Positions 25,343-32,559 of a DNA stretch of 35,671 nt are shown piece after piece (position 1 is the stretch's first letter; every line of letters starts with the position of its first letter). The notes under the pieces are model-generated. The model saw only the letters and a program-made list of their open reading frames with translations, ran no database searches and was not told the DNA's origin. Where the stretch lies: positions 1 to 35,671 of the forward strand of contig JBBIJH010000008.1 of assembly GCA_037446075.1 (NCBI GenBank), in the 5' to 3' direction. The stretch is from JBBIJH01 sp037446075. Its GTDB lineage: Bacteria > Bacteroidota > Ignavibacteria > UBA10030 > JAHEZR01. Both the position numbers and the translations under genes were made by a program.

Positions 25343-25722
25343 ATCCCAGGAAACTCAGTGAATTCTCTTCTCCTCAGTCCCGTAAGGTCTAATGTCGCAT
25401 CCTTTGGGTTCGGGATGATCTCCCACTCTTCCATCGTCAGAGCCCCAATAAGGACATCAATACTTTTGCCGTCGACCCTCCCCAGCTCATCAATCGGTAT
25501 CGCGCTCGTATTGAAGTCAAGTCCCTCGATTTTGCCCTCGATTAGACAATACTCCTTTACCTCAATCGTCTTTCCCCCTATAGCCACTTTGTAGGGTCTG
25601 GAGAGAGTGCGAATAGGTACGCCTTCCAAGAACCGACCTGTAACGTAGGTGTGCAAAGAGCCGGTGTCAAATAAAGCGGAAGCTCTCTTTCCTTCAATTT
25701 CTATTTCTCTCAGGATTCTCAT
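25339..25722 (-). CDS. Retropepsin-like aspartic protease domain protein
   Basis: 127 residues from MRILREIEIEGKRASALFDT; the frame is open up to 25995 but the added part overlaps the HAD pseudogene and is not protein-like. The catalytic triad DTG is at 19-21 (ALFDTGSLHTYV), and the second conserved block is IDVLIGALTMEEWEI, as in single-domain clan AA retropepsin-like proteins that work as dimers. No signal peptide. Small bacterial members are widespread but mostly uncharacterised, often with a toxin-antitoxin or housekeeping role not known. The neighbours are relics, so context gives no function. The 3' end overlaps the mqnC relic by four bases. Confidence 0.8.
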   Translation of the reverse strand: MRILREIEIEGKRASALFDTGSLHTYVTGRFLEGVPIRTLSRPYKVAIGGKTIEVKEYCLIEGKIEGLDFNTSAIPIDELGRVDGKSIDVLIGALTMEEWEIIPNPKDATLDLTGLRRREFTEFPGI

Positions 25723-25849
25723 TCCAAATCGCCGATCCTCGCGCTTATAATAGCAAAGAAACAATCTGAATGCAAGTCGCATCAATTGTGCAGAGAATAT
25801 TTGCGCCGAAAACGGAGGTAGCCCACTGCAACGGCAACGTTGAACCGGC

Positions 25850-26688
25850 TCACTCTCGCAGGAGAACCTTGATAACGTTACTCGTCGGATCAACTCGCTG
25901 GTACCCATCATCAGACGTTGACCCCGAAAACTTACTCGCCACTCCAAGGAAAGCAACATCTGCCACCCGGGCAATCTCATAGTCCGCCCGCGCATCCCCT
26001 ACGTACAGCGCTTCGTTGGACGGCACTCCAAGTTTCTCTAATTCCGCATGTAAGCTTTCGGGCGAGGGTTTGGGTTTACGAACATCATCTCCAGTCACAA
26101 ACACCTGGAAGCATTCCGTTATGCCCGTCTTTATAAGATCTCTCACAACTCGAGTTTTTGAGCCTGATGTCACTAGCCCGAGGGCAAATCGATTCCGGGG
26201 TTGCAGCACAAAATCCTTGACGCCTGGGTACAGCCCCAGCTCCTGCTTTGCAGCCTACTCGAGCCAATGGGCATCGGCTAACTCCCAGGACTCTTTTGCC
26301 AATCCAACAGCCTTATACGTTTCGTACCAGTTCGGCGAGTAAGGGCGGAGGAATTCATCCTCAGTGATCTTCATGCCCAACNNNNNNNNNNNNNNNNNNN
26401 NNNNNNNNNNNNNNNNNNNNNNNNNNNNNNNNNNNNNNNNNNNNNNNNNNNNNNNNNNNNNNNNNNNNNNNNNNNNNNNNNCCAGTTCGGCGAGTAAGGG
26501 CGGAGGAATTCATCCTCAGTGATCTTCATGCCCAACCTGGCGAACATTCCTTTATAGGCTTTGAAGTGCGCGGAGAAAGAATCGAGGAGGGTGCCGTCAA
26601 GATCGAACAATACAGCCTTAAGCTTTGTGGGTGTGGTGGTTTGATCAGTCGCTCGATCACACTCGACGTCGGTTCTTGCCCACGGCAT
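25850..26688 (-). pseudogene. HAD-superfamily phosphatase, split by assembly gap and carrying an in-frame TAG
   Basis: The start at 26688 (MPWARTDVEC...) leads to motif I VLFDLDGTLLDS (Asp29, Asp31). The frame enters the run of N at 26481. If the identical 55-base flanks of the gap are merged, the frame continues without shift: YETYKAVGLAKESWELADAH, WLE, then TAG at 26255-26257, then AAKQELGLYPGVKDF, motif II LVTSGSK, motif III KPKPSPE and motif IV YVGDARADYEIA, ending at 25850. Apart from the TAG the protein of about 227 residues is a normal phosphoglycolate-phosphatase/beta-phosphoglucomutase type HAD. The nonsense codon separates the cap region from motifs II-IV, so the product would be dead. 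An error in a low-coverage contig end is a real alternative. Confidence 0.8.
26327..26536. other. Assembly gap (100 N, 26382-26481) with identical 55-base flanks
   Basis: Bases 26327-26381 and 26482-26536 are identical. Exactly 100 N lie between them. This is the picture left by a scaffolder that joined two contigs overlapping by one k-mer (55) without merging them. The gap most likely contains no real sequence. Confidence 0.9.
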
Positions 26689-26712
26689 CACGCTTTCAGA
26701 GATTAGGCATCT

Positions 26713-26737
26713 AGTGTCAGCGACCCTCACTGACACT
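26713..26737. repeat. Hairpin upstream of the HAD gene
   Basis: AGTGTCAG and CTGACACT form a perfect 8-bp stem with a 9-base loop, in the 160-base stretch between the HAD and radical SAM pseudogenes. Possible REP-like unit or terminator of the upstream pseudogene. Confidence 0.4.
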
Positions 26738-26850
26738 GGAACGGGTGCCAGACAAGCCTGCCTGCCCGCTGTCACTCGAGCGGGCTCGCCCCTGGCAACA
26801 GTCTCCGACGCTACTTTCACTGCAAGGTCTCAAGATGGTGGTTCTATCGC

Positions 26851-28459
26851 TTAACTTAACTCAAGCGTGGGTCGGGTTGACACGGACTCTCCCCGGCTTT
26901 TGTTGCCTCCACCATTCATCTGCACGAGCGCGCGGTCTTGTTCTGCCTTGAGGTAGGCATTGGGGTCGTGATGAAGCGCCCCTTCCGGAAGCCATTTCCA
27001 CATCGGCCCTAGCTCCCGTCGAATCCGATCAATGTAGAAATGTGGAATCTCGGCGGTCTCCTGGTGAAAGAACCGTCGCAGCTGCCGGTCGGAGTCAAGG
27101 CGTCGCTGGATCTCCATGTGGTACCTAATTCTGCCAAAGCCTTCCGACGAAACCGCACGCACGAAGTTCATCCATCTCGGAATCCTCGCTCCCGTGGCTC
27201 TGTGTCGATTGATAATCGCTCGCCAGGAAAAGGTGTATTTTGTCAAGTCAATGACATGATCGTAGAACTCGGGCCATGAATAATTCTTTGGCTTCACACT
27301 CATCGCTTGATTATTCTTCAGGAAATGGAAGGGGAAGGGAATAACCCGGCTCTCGCGCTGAAACTCAAGATTAAGTAACGCGGCTTGCCCAAAAGCAGAG
27401 AGGAGCGAATAGCCCGGAAACGCGCCCGGTGCCATGTCCACAAATCGTTTTGTGAGCTCAAAGGGATCTGATCCCTCATCCCCATCAAGACCGAGAACGA
27501 AGTTGGCCTGCACGTAGGGTATGTACCTCATGATCAGGTTAATGTGGTCTGATACCTGCCTGACTTTGTCCATGCCCTGCTTTGTACCGGTCCTTGATTT
27601 GTTGCCCAGCTCGTACCACGACTCAATCCCAGGCAGAATGGCTTTGAAACCGTTGCGTTTGAGTCTCTTCAGGTTTGGCTCCGTTAATAGTGACAAGCTA
27701 CTCTCAGCAATGAAATCGATACTCCCGGGGGGCACAGCCTCCTCGATGGCATCCAGATAATCATTGAATCGCACACCAAAGTTGGGATCGTGCCAACGCA
27801 CACCCGGCCGATTCATTGTGCGCACGAGGAATCGAAGATCCTCCGTCATTACTTCAAAATCCAGAGGCCGATACGGCACCGCTGCGTCGATCCAAAAGCT
27901 GCGCGTGTATGGACACCCTAAGGAACCCAACATCGGGCCGAGTTTGAACAGGGGAGCTTTCTTGGGAATCGGTTATAAATTTCCAGCGCTCCCGCACACC
28001 TGGGAGTGAGCCAGGCTGCTGCCCAGCATCTAAGCAGACGCCGACTGGACGGTGCTGAGAACACTCATGCAAAAGCTCATGAACAACGGCTTTGTTGGTA
28101 TAGCCGAGAACGTAATCGAAATACTTCTGTGCGTCGTGGGGATAACACCGTGCGTGAGGGCCCCCGAGCGCAGTCACTGCCCCCTTTGTGCGGAAGAGGT
28201 TGCTTAGCGCGTAGGCCAATTGCGCTGCTTGCGTGAACGCGCCTATGATGACAAGGTCGACGTTGCGGGGTATTTCCTCGACTAAGTTCTCGAACCCGGT
28301 ATAGCACACAAGTGTAACTTCATGTCCCTCTTCTTCACACCAAACTGCTATAACCTAGGGCATGATGCTCGCGAGATTTACATTCATGACCCGTGCGTAC
28401 AATGTTCTTTTCGATTCTTGAGTTACGAGGTCGATAACGCCGATACGAAGTTTGCGCAT
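26851..28459 (-). pseudogene. B12-binding radical SAM protein, multiply inactivated
   Basis: The start at 28459 reads MRKLRIGVIDLVTQESKRTL YARVMNVNLASIMP, then TAG (28355-28357) where the family would have Gln, then VIAVWCEEEGHEVTLVCYTG and a cobalamin-binding-type domain (VDLVIIGAFTQAAQLAYALS, ALGGPHARCYP). A frameshift near 27950-27975 precedes the radical SAM part, which restarts as KAPLFKLGPMLGSLGCPYTR. The cluster motif should be CxxxCxxC but reads CPYTRSFW, so two of three Cys are lost (CGC at 27901-27903, TGG at 27892-27894). The rest (HDPNFGVRFNDYLDAIEEAV, FIAESSLSLL, LPGIESWYELGNKS) is well preserved to the end at 26851. A dead gene of about 535 codons, recently decayed. The function of the intact family is not known to me. 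Confidence 0.88.
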
Positions 28460-28586
28460 CGTGCCTACCTTGGAGTTTAGTCATCCAGTCGCAGCGCCAA
28501 GCTTCAACGGTGAGGTACCAGTGACCGTTGACGAGCGCCACGTTGGATTACTCGTGTCTAACGTCCCTGTTTAAATGGAATGAATT

Positions 28587-29249
28587 CTATTCAGAAGATT
28601 TCTTGTAGCTGATCGACATCCCGGCACCGCGGTTATCGACCGTCGATTCCATATTTGGCAGACTCTTCACGTACTCATAGAACTCCCCTGTGCCTCCACG
28701 TCTCCACCCCCCTCTATCGGAGACGTTGTGAGCGGTGTAACAACCTCCGACCTTGAGCTTCGGATAAAGATCGATGAAATACCGCTTGTACCATCCTTTG
28801 TCAGCATCACAGAAAACAAAGTCGAATGGACCTTTCAGTTCTTTCGCCAAGTCGTGCGCATCGGCAAGTCGGGCGTCGATGAATTCAGAAAGTCCGGCCT
28901 CTTTGAAATTCTCCAGCGCCTTTCGGTAACGTCCCTCGTCGATCTCGATCGTAATCAGCTTGCCGCCGGTCTTGCTCAGTGCCCACGCAATCCAGATCGT
29001 TGAGTGACCTGTCGAGGTTCCGATTTCGAGTGCGTCCTTGTATTTGTTCTTGATGATCAGGTCGTACAAGAGTTTGCCATCCGACTCGGGTACGTTCATG
29101 TCCCTCCACGTGCCCCGACGGCTTTCGAGGAAGGATTTTACCTTCTCATCAATGGTCCGCGCTTTTGGCTTGTCCTGAGGGAAAATATCCACCGCAAGAA
29201 AAGCCATGGAGAGACTAAGAAGGATGAGTAGAAAAAGTTTCTTTCTCAC
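28587..29249 (-). CDS. SAM-dependent O-methyltransferase-fold protein with signal peptide
   Basis: 220 residues from a GTG at 29249, preceded by AGAGG; the frame continues 13 codons further up without a better site. Residues 1-25 (VRKKLFLLILLSLSMAFLAV) form an export signal or membrane anchor, positive end inside. The remainder is a class I methyltransferase of the catechol-O-methyltransferase/YrrM group: ALEIGTSTGHSTIWIAWAL (SAM loop), LITIEIDEGRYRKAL (acidic ribose-binding Glu), FDFVFCDADKGWYKRYF and LKVGGCYTAHNVSDRGG. Oddity: by topology rules the catalytic domain would be outside the cytoplasm, where SAM is not normally available. Either the signal is an uncleaved anchor with reversed topology, or the role is different. 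Stands alone between the radical SAM pseudogene and the molybdenum hydroxylase. Confidence 0.85.
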   Translation of the reverse strand: MRKKLFLLILLSLSMAFLAVDIFPQDKPKARTIDEKVKSFLESRRGTWRDMNVPESDGKLLYDLIIKNKYKDALEIGTSTGHSTIWIAWALSKTGGKLITIEIDEGRYRKALENFKEAGLSEFIDARLADAHDLAKELKGPFDFVFCDADKGWYKRYFIDLYPKLKVGGCYTAHNVSDRGGWRRGGTGEFYEYVKSLPNMESTVDNRGAGMSISYKKSSE

Positions 29250-29403
29250 AATCGCCTCTGCAAGGAAATGCTCTAGTGCCAATGCCACTTCAAGAAAGAG
29301 TTATATTGTGTTCTCGCATAGGGCTGAAGCTGTCGCGGAGCAAAACTGTCACTCCCAACACACCCCTGAATCCCCTCTCACGCACCCACTTGCCTGCACA
29401 CAG

Positions 29404-29438
29404 AGGGGACTTTCTCGCGGGTGCGCACGAAGTCCCCT
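29404..29438. repeat. 9-bp stem hairpin between methyltransferase and hydroxylase genes
   Basis: AGGGGACTT (29404-29412) and AAGTCCCCT (29430-29438) pair perfectly around a 17-base loop. It lies about 90 bases after the hydroxylase stop, on the transcript side, so it could act as a terminator, though no T-run follows. The remaining 29250-29529 interval shows nothing coding. Confidence 0.4.
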
Positions 29439-29529
29439 TTCGAGCGATTGCGATAGCGGGATCAGAGAGGATCATCAGGCTGTGTCAACAAAGTACAGGA
29501 TTATCTACTTCAAACAACACTGAAATCAC

Positions 29530-31686
29530 TTACCCTTTCTCCATAGCTTGCTTAATTCTCCCCGGAGTCATCGGGAGCTGGAACAGCCTCACACCGATCG
29601 CGTCGTAGATAGCATTCGCAATCACTGCGCCCATCGTTATGATTGCCGGCTCACCACCGCCCTGCGGCGGTGACTCCTTGTCGTCGATGATCACCGTCTC
29701 GATCTCAGGCATCCATGAGAACCGAGGAATGTCATAGGTATCGAAGTTCAGATCGAAAATCTCCCCGCCTTTGAACCGAATCTGCTCTTTCAACGCATAT
29801 CCAAGCCCCATCATGATGCAACCTTCCATTTGGATCGCTGCACCTTCGGGGTTAATCGCCAAGCCCATATCCTGTGCACAAACCACTCGCGTGACTTTAA
29901 CATTGCCTGCCTCTTTATCAACTTCGACTTCAGCAATTGTGGCCACGTATGTTCCTGCATCGATGCCCAGCGCAACGCCACGGCCTCTGCCATTCGGGAG
30001 TTTCACCGGTTGCCATCCAAATTTCTCTGCCGCGGCTTTCAGCACGCGCCGCATTTTTCCATCCGTTAAGTTGCGCAATCGAAATTCCACTGGATCCATT
30101 CCGGCTTTCGCAGCCATGATATCAATCTGGGACTCTCGCGCAAACGTGTTCGTATTGTTCGCCGGGGCGCGCCACGCTCCGGTGGCAAACGGATGAGAGC
30201 CTGGAGGACCCTGCCAGCCTGAGCCGTGAGCGACCGTGCTGTGATGCGGAATGCTGTAAAACTGAGCGGATCCCCTCTCACCGGCAAAATAGACATGGTA
30301 GTCCCAGAAGCTTATCTTCCCACTGCCTGTTGTTCCTGAGTTGATTTTCACGACCGCCGCGGGCCGAAACGAGTCATAGAAGAATTCTTCTTTCCGACTC
30401 CAAGCCACCTGCACCGGCTTCCCACTGAGCTTTGCAAGTCGAGCAGCTTCCACCGCTTGCTGATTCCTTGTCTTCCCACCGAACCCCCCGCCGACAAACG
30501 GAGTGATCACTCGCACATTTTCCGAGGGGACACCAAGGGCCTCAGCGACTTCTTCCTTTGCGCTGAAAGGTGTTTGTGTTGAAGCCCAGACAGTCACTTT
30601 ACCCCCTTCTATCTGCGCCACGGCAGTGTGTGGCTCCATCGGCGCGTGCGAGACATAGTCATTCAAATAGGTCTGCTCAAAGACGTCCGCCGCCCTCGCC
30701 CGCCCTACCTGAAGATCACCATCGCTTGCAACAACTCTCCCCTCGGGAGCCATCTTGAGCAAATGATCGAAGATGGTCTTATCATCAGCGATCGGTTCCG
30801 GTCTCGCGAATTTTGCTTTGATCTTTGAGAGTGCCATCTCTGCCACATCCGGGTACTTGTGAAGCACAGCGATGAGATCACCATCCCGAATGATCTGTAC
30901 ACCCGAGACTTGTTTCGCATCGGACACGTCAACGTCGATAAGCTTGGCGCCATGAGCTGGGGGGCGGAGAATCTTCGCGTAGAGCATTGCGGGAAGCTGG
31001 ATATCCCCAGCATACTTCGCCTTGCCCGTGACTTTTGCCTCAGCATCTCTTCGTGTGATCGGCTTGCCCATGATCTTGAACTCGGACGGCTTCTTCACGC
31101 TCGTGGTTTCAGTAAGATGGCGCTCAATCTTTTTCCCTTTCGCAAGCTGAGCGTAGGAGATCTGATTTCGCTTATCCGATCGGTCGAAGACAACCCCATT
31201 CTCTGTTCCCAGATTTCCGACGGGTACTTTCAGGGCTTCTGATGCTAACTGCAACAAGACCTGCCTGGCTTCAGCAGCTGCGGCTCGGAGTGCGGGTCCG
31301 AACGATCGTGTCGAGAGCGAACCGAATGTGCCTCGATCCCACGGACAAAGGTCGGTATCGCCCATGACCATGTCGACGGCTTCCAGGGAGACCTCTAACT
31401 CATCCGCTAACATCTGTGCCAGAGAAGTGACGACTCCCTGGCCCATCTCGATCTTGCCCGTGTAGCATAAGACGCGTCCATCTTCACCGATCCGGAGAAA
31501 CGCGTTGAAGTCCGTCGGCACGGATCGCTGAATCCGAGCTTGTTGCTCCGCGAGAGCAAGGGAATCCCACACGCGGAAGAAAAGATAGATCCCGCCCGTG
31601 GTTAGCTTCAGGAAACCCCGTCGATTCAACCGAAAGTCATCAGGACGGTCCGTGAAGTTGAGTTCCTGATATCGCTCCTGTCTCAT
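29530..31686 (-). CDS. Molybdenum hydroxylase large subunit, xanthine dehydrogenase family (IorB-like), Tat-exported
   Basis: 718 residues, start MRQERYQELNFTDRPDDFRL with a strong AGGAGGG upstream and one base after the small-subunit stop. Twin-arginine signal LNRRGFLKLTTGG at about 20-32. Then the molybdopterin-binding fold: GKIEMGQGVVTSLAQMLADE, GKAKYAGDIQLPAMLYAKIL, VGGGFGGKTRNQ (molybdopterin loop) and QGGGEPAI with the catalytic Glu near the C-terminus. The arrangement is that of isoquinoline 1-oxidoreductase/aldehyde oxidase type enzymes, with the two [2Fe-2S] clusters on a separate subunit and no FAD subunit nearby. It should hydroxylate a small N-heterocycle or oxidise an aldehyde in the periplasm; the substrate cannot be told. 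Confidence 0.92.
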   Translation of the reverse strand: MRQERYQELNFTDRPDDFRLNRRGFLKLTTGGIYLFFRVWDSLALAEQQARIQRSVPTDFNAFLRIGEDGRVLCYTGKIEMGQGVVTSLAQMLADELEVSLEAVDMVMGDTDLCPWDRGTFGSLSTRSFGPALRAAAAEARQVLLQLASEALKVPVGNLGTENGVVFDRSDKRNQISYAQLAKGKKIERHLTETTSVKKPSEFKIMGKPITRRDAEAKVTGKAKYAGDIQLPAMLYAKILRPPAHGAKLIDVDVSDAKQVSGVQIIRDGDLIAVLHKYPDVAEMALSKIKAKFARPEPIADDKTIFDHLLKMAPEGRVVASDGDLQVGRARAADVFEQTYLNDYVSHAPMEPHTAVAQIEGGKVTVWASTQTPFSAKEEVAEALGVPSENVRVITPFVGGGFGGKTRNQQAVEAARLAKLSGKPVQVAWSRKEEFFYDSFRPAAVVKINSGTTGSGKISFWDYHVYFAGERGSAQFYSIPHHSTVAHGSGWQGPPGSHPFATGAWRAPANNTNTFARESQIDIMAAKAGMDPVEFRLRNLTDGKMRRVLKAAAEKFGWQPVKLPNGRGRGVALGIDAGTYVATIAEVEVDKEAGNVKVTRVVCAQDMGLAINPEGAAIQMEGCIMMGLGYALKEQIRFKGGEIFDLNFDTYDIPRFSWMPEIETVIIDDKESPPQGGGEPAIITMGAVIANAIYDAIGVRLFQLPMTPGRIKQAMEKG

Positions 31687-31687
31687 C

Positions 31688-32182
31688 TCAGAACCCTCCT
31701 TTCTCTGGCCCTGCCAGAGCCATCTCTTTGGCCGCAGCGAGGATCGCCTGGACGATCCGCTTATGTGCCCCACACCGACACAGGTTGTCATCCATATCCT
31801 TGATGATTTCCGGGACTGACGGCTGGGGATTCCGGCGAAGCAGGGCGTAGGCATCCATAATCAAGCCCGGCGTGCAGTATCCGCACTGGAGGGCGTCGTA
31901 CTCCATGAATGCCCGCTGTAATGGATGAAGCTTTCCGTTTCTCGCCAAGCCTTCGATTGTCAGAACCTCCTTGCCCTGCACATGCCTCATGGCCAGCTGA
32001 CAGGACCGCACAGCCTGGTTGTTGACGAGAACCGTGCAAGCACCACAGTAATTCTCGCCACAGCCGTACTTCGTCCCTGTCAATCCAAGATCGGTGCGCA
32101 AGACCCACAAGAGCATCCGATCAGCGTCCACTGTCAATTTTGTGGACTTGCCGTTTAGTTTGAATTGGATGGTTTGGTTCAT
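31688..32182 (-). CDS. [2Fe-2S] small subunit of molybdenum hydroxylase (IorA-like)
   Basis: 164 residues from MNQTIQFKLNGKSTKLTVDA, with AAGGAG seven bases upstream; an ATG five codons earlier lacks this. Plant-ferredoxin-type cluster Cys41, Cys46, Cys49, Cys61 (YGCGENYCGACTVLVNNQAV RSC) and the alpha-helical second cluster Cys100, Cys103, Cys135, Cys137 (LQCGYCTPG, DDNLCRCG). It passes electrons from the molybdenum centre of the next gene's product, with which it forms a tight two-gene operon (1-base spacing). It has no own export signal and presumably travels with the Tat signal of the large subunit. The absence of a FAD subunit suggests an external acceptor such as a cytochrome. Confidence 0.93.
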   Translation of the reverse strand: MNQTIQFKLNGKSTKLTVDADRMLLWVLRTDLGLTGTKYGCGENYCGACTVLVNNQAVRSCQLAMRHVQGKEVLTIEGLARNGKLHPLQRAFMEYDALQCGYCTPGLIMDAYALLRRNPQPSVPEIIKDMDDNLCRCGAHKRIVQAILAAAKEMALAGPEKGGF

Positions 32183-32270
32183 GGTGGGCTCCTTCATGTT
32201 TCCATATAAGAAGGAATCAGGCGTTCAAACGAACTTTGGACAGACTCTGGGACAAACAGAGCCTAGATCT

Positions 32271-32429
32271 TCAGCGTCTTCTGAACCCGCGCGATAATCC
32301 TCCGAGTAGAACGAGAGTGACCGCAAAAATGCCCTCACTCACCAACGGAGTGACGGCACCAACGAACAAGAGGATCGCAAGGACAACGCAGATGCCGGGA
32401 AATAAAAACCCGACAGTTTTTCTGTTCAT
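32271..32429 (-). CDS. Small two-span membrane protein, 52 residues
   Basis: Reads MNRKTVGFLFPGICVVLAIL, LFVGAVTPLVSEGIFAVTLV, LLGGLSRGFRRR. Two hydrophobic stretches (about 7-26 and 32-46) with a positive start and a strongly basic end. Too short for ordinary gene finders but protein-like throughout; the antisense frame is not. The ribosome-binding site is weak. Lies in the gap between the hydroxylase operon and the M28 gene. I recall similar tiny proteins in related bacteria but no function. Confidence 0.6.
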   Translation of the reverse strand: MNRKTVGFLFPGICVVLAILLFVGAVTPLVSEGIFAVTLVLLGGLSRGFRRR

Positions 32430-32559
32430 GTTCTTCGCTTTCTTGTTAGTTGGCCTATCTTTTCATCCCCTCCCCGCAAATCGAAAGCGTTCCTAACGCC
32501 GCAATATTACCTGGCGGACCAGAATTGAGCTGAAATGTTCTCCTCGTTTGGAGCTCTCC

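Noticed and set aside
26382..26481. A true 100-base unknown sequence
   Set aside because: The N count is exactly 100 and both flanks repeat the same 55 bases, which is an assembly convention and not a measured gap.
6867..28459. Stop-codon reassignment as the reason for in-frame TAA/TAG codons in three genes
   Set aside because: TAA, TAG and TGA all serve as normal ends of intact genes in the same window (for example mqnE-mqnA TAA, mqnC TAG, mqnL TGA), and two of the affected regions also carry frameshifts, so decay or consensus error fits better.
32236..32496. 86-codon plus-strand open frame with one hydrophobic stretch
   Set aside because: Starts with TTG, runs antisense to the more protein-like 52-residue membrane protein, and lacks a ribosome-binding site.
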